Source: CAZJYI01 sp964550025 (GTDB lineage: Bacteria > Verrucomicrobiota > Kiritimatiellia > UBA8416 > CAYOBW01). From it: 36,314 nt of DNA. Shown here in pieces: positions 1-9,010 of this stretch (within the stretch, counting starts at the first letter, position 1; each line of letters opens with the position of its first letter). Location of the stretch: NCBI GenBank assembly GCA_964550025.1, contig CAZJYI010000121.1, forward strand, positions 1 to 36,314, in the 5' to 3' direction. The translations under genes were made by a program, and so were the position numbers. A model generated the notes under the pieces. The model was not told the DNA's origin. It saw only the letters and a list, made by a program, of their open reading frames with translations, and searched no databases.

Positions 1-184
1 AAGCTAGCACTACTGGCGAGCGGAACCACAACCCACGCAACTGCCATGCGCCCAAACACGCCCGCCGCGCACCGTGCGCTCGCCTATATTTGATGGCGTC
101 CCGGTATGCCGATCTCCGTTTTCCCGCCTGCCCGGACCTGTCTCGTGCTTGCGCTTTGAACTCCGTTTTGCGACAGTGCTCGGC

Positions 185-3043
185 ATGAAAACACTACTTG
201 GTTTCGGTTGTGCAATGCTGTTGCTGTTTGTGGTCGGTGTCCGCTGCGGTGTAGCTGCGGCTGCCGAGAACCTGGCGCCGAAAGCGAAGATCTCGGCGAG
301 TGGGCAGTACAGCGATGCGTATGACCCGAAGTACGTTGCCGATGGGAACATCCCCGTTCGGCAGTGCAAGCAGGACACCCACCGAGCCTGGTGCATTCCG
401 CGGGACAAGGCGCGGAACGCCACGGTGACGTTCGCCTGGAAGAACCCCGTCCGTGTCGCGGAGATCGTCTACTGGGGGCGTACCGCCTGGTTGGAGAACG
501 AGAACTTCAAATCCTGCGAAGTCCTCGTTGACAGCGGACAGCAGCCGGTCGCGAAAGCCAAACTGACCGGCGGCCCTCACGCGCAGCGCATACCGTTCAA
601 GAAGCCGGTCGAGTTGCGCAAGATCATGCTTCGCTTTCCCGACAATTACGGCGGGCCCAACCCCGGCGCTTCGGAAATCGGGGTCTTCGATGCACACCCC
701 GATGGCGCGCAGTTGCACCGGATGGGATACGGCGTGGATGGTGAGCAGAGAGCCCTGGTATCCTGCGAGAAGATCCGGTCAGGCGAGCTGGGCTTCACGA
801 AGATCGTCGTCTCCCAGCGACATCACATCAACTCGAGCCACGTCTATACCTATCACCAGGAAGGTCTCCGTCCCGGGGGCGGGCTCTGGATCGCCGATTT
901 CGCCGGCGAAGAAACCAGGCTGACGAAGATCCTCGACAGTAGCGAGGGAGAGATTCTGGACGCCAATCTGCACTACGACGGGCGCACTCTTCTCTTTAGC
1001 TGGAAGAGGACGATGGGGGATTCCTTTCAACTCTATACGATCGACATCGACGGCGAGAACCTGAAGCAGATAACGAAGGACGAGTCCAACAACTTCAACG
1101 CCTGCTGGCTGCCCGACGGGGGTATCGCTTTCCTCTCCGACCGCAAGCCCGCCTTCGCGTACTGCTGGAAGACCACGACACCGATCCTGTGGCGCTGCGA
1201 TGCCGACGGCAGCGAGGAAGTCCGGTTGAGCGCCAACTACCTCAACGACTTCACTCCCGCCGTGTTTTCCGACGGGCGCATTATCTACAGCCGCTGGGAA
1301 TACGTTGATCGCCCGGCCATCCCGATCCAGAGCCTCTGGGCCATCAATCCCGACGGGACGCGCCTCGCGGGGGTGTTCGGCAACCGCGTCCTCAGCCCCG
1401 CCACGTTCATGGACGCGCGCGAGATTCCGGGCAGCGACGGCAAGATACTCTGCGTGCTGACCTCCCACAACGGCCCGTGCCGCGGCGCGATCGGCATCGT
1501 GGACCCCGAGCTCGGCGCCAATGCGCAGGAGGCGATCCGCAACCTGACGCCCGAGATCAACATCGGACAGGTCGACAAGGGCAGCGGGAACCACATTCGC
1601 GGCCCCTTCCTCAATCCCTTCCCTCTGGATGACAAGCACTACCTCGTCTCCAAGGCCGGTACCATCGAGCTGCGTGACTATGCGATGAAGTACACGGCCA
1701 TCGTCCTGCCCGCACCGGGACCTCTCGGCTTCTATGCGCCGCAACCCGTGCGTGCCCGCGAGCGCGAACGGCTCATGTCCAGGACGCTGCCGCCGCGTCC
1801 CGAGGGCGGTCGGGAATGGGCCTCCATCTTCATGCAGGACGTTTACGACGGGCTGGGCGACAAGGTGCCGCGGGGTTCCATTAAGCGGCTGGCCGTCGTC
1901 CAGGAGGTCGAGAAGCCGTTGGGCATCAATCCCAACAAGCGCGCGTTCGGTTTTCAATTCCCGGTGGTCAGCGCCGGCGCCACCTACGCTCCAAAACGGA
2001 TCTGGGGCTATGCGACGGTCGAGGCGGACGGGTCCGCGCATTTCAAAGTGCCGGCGCGCGAGCCGATCTACTTCCTGCCGCTGGATGAGGAGGGGCGCGC
2101 CGTGCAGCGCATGAGGACCTTCACGCACCTGATGCCCGGCGAGGTGCAGGGTTGCGTGGGATGCCACCCCAACCGCAACAGTGTCCCGCCGCTACGGGTG
2201 GACGAAGCGCGCCCGACCGCCATGCGGCGTGCGGCGCAGGAGTTGGAGACGCCGGAGTGGGGCGTCCACGGGTTCAGCTACGCGCGGGTCGTGCAGCCCG
2301 TGTTCGACAAGCACTGCGTGCGATGCCATAGCTGGGAGAAGAAGTGCGGCGGGCTCGAGCTGACCGGGGACAAGACCGACTTTTTCAACGTCTCCTACGA
2401 GTACCTGGTGCGGAAAGGCACGGGGAGCGAACGCCACGGTGGCGGCGGCAAATCCAAATACACGAGCTGGATTTCGACCTACAACGGGCAGGAAGCCAAC
2501 ATCCTCCGGATCGAGCCCGGGGAGTGGGGCGCCAAGGCATCCCTGCTCGGGACGATCATCTCGGAGGGGCATCCCGACAGGGACGGCAAGAGCCGCATCG
2601 CGCTGACGGCCGCGGAGAGGCACCGCGTCTACACCTGGATGGACCTGAACTGCCCCTACTACCGCAGCAGCGACTCCGCCTACAGGGAGAACCGCGGTTG
2701 CCGCCAGATCCTGCCCCGTGGGTTGAAAGGCGCGTTTGCCGACGTGGCGAAGCGCCGTTGCGTCTCCTGCCACAAGGGGATGAACGACGTCTTTCGCGCG
2801 CCCGGCGCGGAGAAGTTCTTCGTACGGTTGGACCGCCCCGAGCGCAACGCCTTCATGGCCGCACCCCTGGCGAAAAGCGCGGGAGGCACGGAGCGGTGCG
2901 GGAAGGCCGTCTTCGCGGATACCGACGATCCGGACTACCGGAAGCTGCTCGAGGCCTTTGGCGAAACACACCAGATGCTCGACGAGCGTCCGCGTATGGA
3001 TATGCGATCGCTGGCGGATGCCGTGTCGTACTTGCCGCAATAG
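185..3043 (+). CDS. Secreted discoidin/PD40/HZS-alpha-like protein with three CxxCH haem motifs
   Basis: The protein has 952 residues. The frame is open further upstream, but the ATG at 185 is preferred because it opens directly into a signal peptide (about residues 1-27, MKTLLGFGCAMLLLFVVGV then an Ala-rich end). Residues 28-170 resemble a discoidin/F5-8C-type beta sandwich (NLAPKAKISASGQYSDAYDP). Residues about 230-430 contain TolB/PD40-like blades, for example LYTIDIDGENLKQIT and LWAINPDGTRLAG. Residues about 560-665 match the 'hydrazine synthase alpha subunit middle domain' type (VPAREPIYFLPLDEEGRAV, then MPGEVQGCVGCH). Three CxxCH sites are visible at C657, C711 and C859, so covalent haem c is likely and the protein should act in the periplasm or outside the cell. 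The family name does not imply hydrazine synthesis; these proteins are common in non-anammox PVC bacteria and have no settled function. It is first in a run of four exported proteins. The 184 bases before it hold no gene I can support. Confidence 0.88.
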   Translation: MKTLLGFGCAMLLLFVVGVRCGVAAAAENLAPKAKISASGQYSDAYDPKYVADGNIPVRQCKQDTHRAWCIPRDKARNATVTFAWKNPVRVAEIVYWGRTAWLENENFKSCEVLVDSGQQPVAKAKLTGGPHAQRIPFKKPVELRKIMLRFPDNYGGPNPGASEIGVFDAHPDGAQLHRMGYGVDGEQRALVSCEKIRSGELGFTKIVVSQRHHINSSHVYTYHQEGLRPGGGLWIADFAGEETRLTKILDSSEGEILDANLHYDGRTLLFSWKRTMGDSFQLYTIDIDGENLKQITKDESNNFNACWLPDGGIAFLSDRKPAFAYCWKTTTPILWRCDADGSEEVRLSANYLNDFTPAVFSDGRIIYSRWEYVDRPAIPIQSLWAINPDGTRLAGVFGNRVLSPATFMDAREIPGSDGKILCVLTSHNGPCRGAIGIVDPELGANAQEAIRNLTPEINIGQVDKGSGNHIRGPFLNPFPLDDKHYLVSKAGTIELRDYAMKYTAIVLPAPGPLGFYAPQPVRARERERLMSRTLPPRPEGGREWASIFMQDVYDGLGDKVPRGSIKRLAVVQEVEKPLGINPNKRAFGFQFPVVSAGATYAPKRIWGYATVEADGSAHFKVPAREPIYFLPLDEEGRAVQRMRTFTHLMPGEVQGCVGCHPNRNSVPPLRVDEARPTAMRRAAQELETPEWGVHGFSYARVVQPVFDKHCVRCHSWEKKCGGLELTGDKTDFFNVSYEYLVRKGTGSERHGGGGKSKYTSWISTYNGQEANILRIEPGEWGAKASLLGTIISEGHPDRDGKSRIALTAAERHRVYTWMDLNCPYYRSSDSAYRENRGCRQILPRGLKGAFADVAKRRCVSCHKGMNDVFRAPGAEKFFVRLDRPERNAFMAAPLAKSAGGTERCGKAVFADTDDPDYRKLLEAFGETHQMLDERPRMDMRSLADAVSYLPQ

Positions 3044-3078
3044 CCGCGGTCCGCGGGGGGGGGGAAGGGGTTGAAGAC

Positions 3079-4968
3079 ATGAAGACAACGCGTACCCCTA
3101 TTGTGATTGTGGCGGCAATACTGGTTGTCGCCTTAGCGGGATGTGGCAGACAGAATCTTCATCTCGGCGAATGGCGAATGACGCGGCAGCCCACTGAGTA
3201 TGTGATCCTGACACAGTACGAAGCGGAGTGTCTTGGCGAACCGTCATATGCTCCCGGACCATTCCCCGCGTCAAACAAGCTGGGTTGGCGGGAGGTCAAA
3301 GCGATCGGGCAACGGGCGGATGCGATTGCGCCCAAGCTGGCCCCATATTCCGTGGCTGTCCCCGAATATGGCTTTGCCTTTTTGCAGACGACACCCCTGA
3401 CAGGAAGTGAGGAGCCCAAGACTGACCTTGAATGGGGCTGGAAGGTCGCGGTCACAAATCGAACCGACCGGGGTGTTTATGCTTGCGCGGACTTCTGTCT
3501 TCTCGATGCCGCGGACTATCCCCTCACGCGTGCAGCCAGGGGCTTTGATGCGAAAGCGCGTGGGACGCACATCCCCCCGCACGAGCAGAGAGCCATCCAA
3601 GGCCGCAGCCGATGGACATACAATCACACCAGCACACCCTTTCCGCCATCACGGGTCCACAGAGGAGACTTCTCGCTCTTCCTTCGGCACGATGTTTCCG
3701 AGAAACTGGCGGACGAACAGCTACCGGCGGCGATCGCCCTGGAGAAGCTGCCGGGTGTGACCGCGGTGACATTGCCGGCTACGGTGAGAGACGTGACCGC
3801 GGGGGGCGGGGGACGCTATCTGGTGTTGTACCTGATGGAGCTTCAGAAGCTGGCCATTTTTGATGTGCGATTGGCCAAGGTGACCCGGTTCATCTCGTTG
3901 CCGGCGGAAGAAGCTCTGCTGGCCGCCTGTCAGGACGCGGTGATCGTGGGGTTGCCCGTCCAGGAATTGCTGGTGCGTTACAGCCTGACCTCCGGTGAGA
4001 AAGAAGCGACAGTGCCGGCGCCCGTCGATAAGCTCTACAGCCTGGCGATGGGCTATGCCTCTTCGGGACCGTTGCTGGTGAACGATGGAACATTGGTGGA
4101 CCCAACGACCATGAAAGCGATCCCACTGGGGGACAAAGTGCGGCGGAAGAGGTTCGCGGAAAAGCACGCCCAGACCCGTGCCGGCGGCGACGGCCGTACG
4201 TTCGGGGCGTGGCGCCGTGGGGTCACCCCCAGCGGGCTGTTCTTCGGCATGTTCGATGGCGAGAGCCTGTACTGGCGTGAGGAGCATACCAGCGTGAGGC
4301 ATGTTGTCCCGGGTTTTGGCGGCAAGGTGGTCTGTACCGGTCTCGGACTGTTCACGCCGGGGTTGAAGCAGATCGGCAACAGAGTGCACCGTGCAACCTG
4401 CATCCCGGCCTACGGCAGTATTTACTACCTGGCTTTCACGCCGATCAGTTCCTCTCACGGGAACCGGCGCCGGTTCGGGGGGACGTTGTGCACCGTCTGC
4501 GATCAGCGCCCCTTGCTGACACTGCCGAGAATGAAGGAACTGATACCGGATGTGTTCGAGGATAGATGCCCCGCGCGGATGTCACTGGAGAAACGCATAC
4601 ACTTCTTCCCGGACGTCAACCTGTTGGTGACCATCCCGGCCAGCCCCGACAAACTGGTGCTGCGCGAGCTGAACGTGACCAATGCCTTGGAGAAAGCCGA
4701 TATTGATTACCTGTTCGTCACTTCGTCCCCGCCCGCGAGCGGGGAGCGTGGCGAGACCTACGAATACCAGATCGAGGTCCAAAGCAAGAAGGGGGGCCTC
4801 CGGTATTTCCTCGACAGTGCGCCGGTGGGCATGAGTCTCTCCGAGTCGGGCGAGATCCGCTGGAAGATCCCCGAAGAGTTTGCCGACAATCCCGTGGTCG
4901 TGATCCTGTCGGTGAAGGACGCTGCCGAGCAGGAAATCTACCACGCGTTCAAAATCGATCTGCATTGA
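3079..4968 (+). CDS. Lipoprotein with beta-propeller core and C-terminal Ig-like domain
   Basis: The protein has 629 residues. The start at 3079 is chosen because a purine-rich Shine-Dalgarno tract (GGGGAAGGGG) lies just upstream and the first residues form a lipoprotein signal (MKTTRTPIVIVAAILVVALAGC), with a lipobox ending at the Cys near position 22. A unique region follows (about 23-230). The propeller-like core (about 235-540) shares blade motifs with the next two genes: GGGGRYLVLYL, LQKLAIFDV, LAMGYASSGPLLVN, GGDGRTFGAW. Residues 544-629 form an Ig/cadherin-like module of the putative-Ig type (GETYEYQIEV, then SAPVGMSLSESGEIRW). It lies 35 bases after the haem protein and 7 bases before the next propeller gene, so one transcript is likely. 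I recognise the fold type but not a specific function. A binding or scaffold role at the cell surface is inference. Confidence 0.85.
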   Translation: MKTTRTPIVIVAAILVVALAGCGRQNLHLGEWRMTRQPTEYVILTQYEAECLGEPSYAPGPFPASNKLGWREVKAIGQRADAIAPKLAPYSVAVPEYGFAFLQTTPLTGSEEPKTDLEWGWKVAVTNRTDRGVYACADFCLLDAADYPLTRAARGFDAKARGTHIPPHEQRAIQGRSRWTYNHTSTPFPPSRVHRGDFSLFLRHDVSEKLADEQLPAAIALEKLPGVTAVTLPATVRDVTAGGGGRYLVLYLMELQKLAIFDVRLAKVTRFISLPAEEALLAACQDAVIVGLPVQELLVRYSLTSGEKEATVPAPVDKLYSLAMGYASSGPLLVNDGTLVDPTTMKAIPLGDKVRRKRFAEKHAQTRAGGDGRTFGAWRRGVTPSGLFFGMFDGESLYWREEHTSVRHVVPGFGGKVVCTGLGLFTPGLKQIGNRVHRATCIPAYGSIYYLAFTPISSSHGNRRRFGGTLCTVCDQRPLLTLPRMKELIPDVFEDRCPARMSLEKRIHFFPDVNLLVTIPASPDKLVLRELNVTNALEKADIDYLFVTSSPPASGERGETYEYQIEVQSKKGGLRYFLDSAPVGMSLSESGEIRWKIPEEFADNPVVVILSVKDAAEQEIYHAFKIDLH

Positions 4969-4975
4969 CGCAGGG

Positions 4976-7222
4976 ATGAACACGTTGTTCAGGATTATCG
5001 CATTCGCCGCCGCCATCGGGGTGGGCGATGGCAGGGGAGCGGTTGCGCCGGAGCTCATACAAGCCACCCGGCAATCCTGTGTTGTGGTCGAGGTCCGCAC
5101 CTCCGGGCGGAACCGGAGTTTCGGAAACGCGTTCTGTCTCGGCCCCGGCCTTTTCATGGCCACTCAGAGCGTACTGGCACACGCAGAAGTCACGACGTTC
5201 CCATTGATTATCGATGCCGCGTCGGATCATGAACGAGTTGTCGAGGCCAAGGTGCTGCGGGCGAACAAGGAATTGGGACTGGTGCTTCTCGGCGCACCCG
5301 CCGCAACGAACGTGCCGGCGCTTCAATTGGCCGATGCCGTGACGTTGTCTCCGGGTATGAAGGTCATTACGTGCTGGCATCCGACCCGGCTGATTCGCGC
5401 ACCCGGGAAACGCCCGAACATGGACTTCGTAACCGCCGAGCGCGCCATCAAGGCAGTGCGCAGAATCAAGAACGGTATGGAGGTGGTTGAGCTACAACGT
5501 CGCAAACTGGGCCACATCCTTGGCACCGTGGTTGTCGACGGGAGGGGACAGGTTGTCGGTGTGACGTCTCCTTGTACGCGAGAAATCCCTGTCCACAATG
5601 CCGTCCTGCCTGTCGAGTGGATTCGCAAGTTGCTTGAGCAGCCGGTACTGATTGTCCGTCCGCCGACTGTGACTTTCGATAGCCGGACAACGGTTCAGCC
5701 GTTTGCTGCTCATCTGATCGAAACCCCACCGGCCACTGAACCGCGAACGGTTAAGCTGACGTTGAGCACCGGGCCGGAAGACCATCGAGCTCTGGCAGTC
5801 GAGGCAACCGGTGACGGCGCGTATGCGGTCTCGACCGTGCCGGTTCCCGCGGCGGCGGCCCGTTTGCGGCTGGTGGCGCAGACGGCTGCCGGGATGGTGG
5901 AATGCACCGTTGCAGATCGCCCGCTCAGCGTCGCGAAACGCGTTGTTCAACTGAGCAGCGTGCGCCGGATCGAACCCGGCGTCACGACGCTGGGCGACGG
6001 CAGCAAGCTCGCCGGCCGCGTTACCGGGCTTGACGAAGTTGAGGCGAGAGTCGGTGACCTCCCCGTTACCGCCAATCTGACTTCAGCCACGATGATTGCG
6101 GTGGCGCCGTTGCCGGCGGCGACGGTCCACGCCATCAACTGGCGGGTGTCGGCCAGGACCGGTGATCAACTGTTGGCCACGGCGGAAGGCATCGTCCGTG
6201 TTGAGAACGTGCCGTTGGCGCGACCGGGTATTCGTCCGGCGCCACTGGCTGAACCATTGAAGACGATAAGCCTTCCGGCGCCCGTGGACGACTTGGTCGC
6301 CGGTGGCGCAGGTCGGTACCTTCTTCTGTCCTTCAAAACGCTTCGGCACCTGGGTGTCTTTGATGTGAACGCGGCCAATATTTCCAGGATGCTTCCGTTG
6401 GCCGATCACGACGTTCTTCTGGCCGCAAACGTGGACAAGTGCATAGTTGTTTATCCCGGGCAAAACCGGATGGAACGATGGGACCTGCCGACTCTGCGGA
6501 AAGAGGCGACAGGGCCCACGCCCATCGAGGGAGTGTACGCCATTGCGATGGGCCACGCTTCCGGCGGCCCGTTGTTGGTCAACGGTCAGATATTGGTAGA
6601 TCCGTACACATTCCAGCGCATGGATCATAGGGCAACCGGCAGAAGGGCGTCCCAACAGCGGATCGGGCTGCGGGCCGGCGGCGACGGGCGGACTTTTGGC
6701 CGGTGGAGCAAAGAGAGTGCGCCGTCCGGGTTGGAGGTCGGCACCGTGACGGATCATGAGATCAACTGGATTGATGAGCATGAGAGCGTTGGCTACGTCG
6801 TGCCAAGTTTCGATGGCCGGATGATCTTCACCGTGGCTGGACCACATACGCCTCTCGGCAAGCCCATCGACGGCAAGTTGATGCGGAGGCCCTGCCTGCC
6901 GACGGCTGACCCGCGTTTCTACGTTGAGGCACAAGCTATCGAAGATAGACAGCCCGGGCTTCGCCCGGCCAAAATGCGCTACGACTACGTGCTCCATGTC
7001 GGCGGAGACAGCCGAAAAACGGTCAAGCTGCCGGCCATGAGGGAGCTTGCGCCGGAAGGAGAGCTCCCGTGGCAACTGGGCGGTCTCACGCAGGAGAAGC
7101 GGCTCCACGTCATTCCGGCAGCGAAACTGATCGTGACTCTCTCGTATTCGCGCGACCAACTGGTGTTGCGTCGGTTCGACGTGGGTCAAGCTCTCAATCA
7201 GACCGGGGTCGAGGTCAAATGA
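4976..7222 (+). CDS. Exported propeller protein with degenerate trypsin-like domain (probable pseudoprotease)
   Basis: The protein has 748 residues, with a short signal peptide (about 1-22). Residues about 30-222 follow the order of a trypsin-2/S1C peptidase domain: FGNAFCLGPGLFMATQSVL, then NKELGLVLLGAP, then LGHILGTVVVDGRGQVVGV. The places where this family has His (T-x-x-H-V), Asp (D-x-A-v-L) and Ser (G-N-S-G-G-P) read ATQSVL, KELGLVLL and GHILGTVV, so the triad appears lost. Residues about 310-370 form a small domain shared with the N-terminus of the next gene (RRIEPGVTTLGDGSKLAGRV). The propeller core occupies about 425-745. The protein stops exactly where its two paralogues begin their Ig-like domain. 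It starts 7 bases after the lipoprotein gene with only a weak ribosome site, and its stop overlaps the next start in an ATGA, which suggests translational coupling. Confidence 0.85.
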   Translation: MNTLFRIIAFAAAIGVGDGRGAVAPELIQATRQSCVVVEVRTSGRNRSFGNAFCLGPGLFMATQSVLAHAEVTTFPLIIDAASDHERVVEAKVLRANKELGLVLLGAPAATNVPALQLADAVTLSPGMKVITCWHPTRLIRAPGKRPNMDFVTAERAIKAVRRIKNGMEVVELQRRKLGHILGTVVVDGRGQVVGVTSPCTREIPVHNAVLPVEWIRKLLEQPVLIVRPPTVTFDSRTTVQPFAAHLIETPPATEPRTVKLTLSTGPEDHRALAVEATGDGAYAVSTVPVPAAAARLRLVAQTAAGMVECTVADRPLSVAKRVVQLSSVRRIEPGVTTLGDGSKLAGRVTGLDEVEARVGDLPVTANLTSATMIAVAPLPAATVHAINWRVSARTGDQLLATAEGIVRVENVPLARPGIRPAPLAEPLKTISLPAPVDDLVAGGAGRYLLLSFKTLRHLGVFDVNAANISRMLPLADHDVLLAANVDKCIVVYPGQNRMERWDLPTLRKEATGPTPIEGVYAIAMGHASGGPLLVNGQILVDPYTFQRMDHRATGRRASQQRIGLRAGGDGRTFGRWSKESAPSGLEVGTVTDHEINWIDEHESVGYVVPSFDGRMIFTVAGPHTPLGKPIDGKLMRRPCLPTADPRFYVEAQAIEDRQPGLRPAKMRYDYVLHVGGDSRKTVKLPAMRELAPEGELPWQLGGLTQEKRLHVIPAAKLIVTLSYSRDQLVLRRFDVGQALNQTGVEVK

Positions 7223-8799
7223 GGACAGCCACACTGGTGATGCTGGGGTATCTGGCAGCGGTTGCGGCAGCGACAACCGGCGGACCGTTGCGCGTAACAA
7301 TCCAGACGCCGGTGAGCCAGGTCGCCGGCGTGGTGGCGGACCGGGAGCTGAGGGTTGGCGACCGGACCTTGTCGCTGAGCGCGGTGCGTAGCGTTGAGCC
7401 ATCTGTCGTCACGTTGGCCAACGGCGCGAAACTTGCCGGCCGCGTATCGGGATTGGAGTCGGTCGAAGTGCTGATTGGCGGCGTTCCCTGCAAGGTTGAC
7501 CTGTCTCAGGCCACGAGGGTTTCGATCACTCGAGAGCGCGCCACAACGACCGTCGGACGCGCCGCCGACGGGCCGGCCATCTCACCGCCGCAGGTGCCCC
7601 GGGGCCGTGCGGTCATCAGATTGCCGGCCGTGGTGGATGATATTGCCGTCGGTGGCGGTGGCCGATTCGTAATCTTGTATCTCGGGAAGCTCCAGAAACT
7701 CGCCGTGTTTGATGTCAATGCCGGTCGGATCACGAAGTTCCTGCCGGTGGCCGGTGAGGAACTGCTACTGGCCGCCAGCATGGACAAGTTGCTCGTGGTG
7801 TATCCCCAGCGCGAGATCATTCAACGGTGGGATCTGCGGACACTGGAGAAGGAAGTGACGGTGCGATTGCCGACCAAGCCCGTCCGCGCGGTTGCGATGG
7901 GCTACGCATCGGCCGGGCCATTGCTATTGAACGGCAGGCTGATTGATCCCTACACGATGAGCGAGATCGAGTGTGCTTACGCCGGCGGTGCGCCGTGGGG
8001 TAGGGACATCGCCATTCAGGCCGGCGGCAACGGTCGCACATTCGGCGGGTGGAGCTCTATGTGCGGCTATTGGGTGGGCAACCTGACCGGCAAGACCTTG
8101 ACGTGGCGAGATGTTAGAGCCAGTTCGGCAATGAAGTTTGCCGTGCCGAGCTTTGACGGCCACGTTGTTCTCACGACGGACGGGGCCTACTTGCCGGACG
8201 GCAAACCGGCTAATGTCGCCCAACCTCGCTCGCGTTGTTTGCCCGCCTGCGACGGCAACTTCTACGTGACCTGCAGATACGCCCGCCCCAGGAAACCGGG
8301 GTCTCGCCCGCCAATGGATGCATCTTTGCATCTGATCGGAGACAAACGCGTCAGCATACCTCTCCCTCCCCTGGAGGATATGGGGCCAAGGTCTTCGGAA
8401 ACGGACCTGCTAACTCTCAGAAAACGCTTCCTTGTCATCCCGCGAGCCAATCTGATTGCTGCCGTCCCGGTCACATGTGATCGACTGGTACTGCGTCAAT
8501 TTGATGTCGTGGCGGCACTCGACCGGACCGGCCTGCCGTACTTGTTTGTCAGTTCCGTGCCCACCCCGGGCGCGCAAGGCGGTACGCTCTACGAATATCA
8601 GATCATCGTTTGCAGCAAGAAGGGCGGGGTGAGTCTGACATTGGATTCCGGGCCGCCCGGCATGGCACTTTCGCCTGCCGGCAAGCTCACCTGGCCCGTT
8701 CCCGCGGTAGTTGCTCACAGGGACGTGCCGGTGATCGTACGTGTGCAAGACGCTTCAGCACAACAGGTCTTCCACGCCTTCAACATACTTGTGCGGTGA
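7219..8799 (+). CDS. Exported propeller protein with C-terminal Ig-like domain
   Basis: The protein has 526 residues. The start at 7219 is chosen because it overlaps the previous stop as ATGA and opens a signal peptide (MRTATLVMLGYLAAVAAA). Residues about 40-105 repeat the small domain seen in the preceding protein (LSAVRSVEPSVVTLANGAKL, then GRVSGLESVEVLIGG). The propeller core (about 137-440) repeats the paralogue motifs GGGGRFVILYLGKLQKLAVF, VAMGYASAGPLLLNG and GGNGRTFGGW. Residues 441-526 form the same Ig-like module as in the lipoprotein two genes upstream (GTLYEYQIIVCSKKGG, GPPGMALSPAGKLTW). It is therefore a mosaic of the N-terminal accessory domain of one neighbour and the C-terminal domain of the other. 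Last gene of the run; a strong hairpin lies about 60 bases after its stop. No enzymatic motif is visible. Confidence 0.85.
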   Translation: MRTATLVMLGYLAAVAAATTGGPLRVTIQTPVSQVAGVVADRELRVGDRTLSLSAVRSVEPSVVTLANGAKLAGRVSGLESVEVLIGGVPCKVDLSQATRVSITRERATTTVGRAADGPAISPPQVPRGRAVIRLPAVVDDIAVGGGGRFVILYLGKLQKLAVFDVNAGRITKFLPVAGEELLLAASMDKLLVVYPQREIIQRWDLRTLEKEVTVRLPTKPVRAVAMGYASAGPLLLNGRLIDPYTMSEIECAYAGGAPWGRDIAIQAGGNGRTFGGWSSMCGYWVGNLTGKTLTWRDVRASSAMKFAVPSFDGHVVLTTDGAYLPDGKPANVAQPRSRCLPACDGNFYVTCRYARPRKPGSRPPMDASLHLIGDKRVSIPLPPLEDMGPRSSETDLLTLRKRFLVIPRANLIAAVPVTCDRLVLRQFDVVAALDRTGLPYLFVSSVPTPGAQGGTLYEYQIIVCSKKGGVSLTLDSGPPGMALSPAGKLTWPVPAVVAHRDVPVIVRVQDASAQQVFHAFNILVR

Positions 8800-8860
8800 G
8801 AAATGCGGGTTGGTGGAACGACCGGGGCGGAAGGCCACGCCGTGACGATTCAACGGGAAT

Positions 8861-8920
8861 GGCCACAGAAGGCACAGAATGCACAGAAGGGAGTCTGTGC
8901 GTTTTGTGCCTTTTGTGGCC
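8861..8920 (+). terminator. 27-bp inverted repeat hairpin between convergent genes
   Basis: The left arm (8861-8887, GGCCACAGAAGGCACAGAAT...) and right arm (8894-8920, TCTGTGCGTTTTGTGCCTTT...) are inverted repeats separated by six bases. DNA identity between the arms is 24 of 27. The three differences become G-U wobbles in plus-strand RNA, so that RNA can pair along all 27 positions, whereas minus-strand RNA would have three A-C mismatches. It lies between the stop of the propeller run (8799) and the stop of the convergent TPR gene (9011). No U-tract follows, so it is not a textbook intrinsic terminator. It could end or protect the plus-strand transcript, or be one copy of a dispersed intergenic palindrome. 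Confidence 0.6.
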
Positions 8921-9010
8921 GGTTCTCGGCGGGCTGCTGAATCGTTCCAGCCAAGGTGAAAGGCAAAGGGACTCATTGGGGCACGGACTGCTTCCCGGAT
9001 ATCCCGGCGT

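Noticed and set aside
185..3043. Calling the first gene a hydrazine synthase subunit
   Set aside because: Only the middle domain is of that type. There are no partner subunits or anammox genes nearby, and the family is common outside anammox bacteria.
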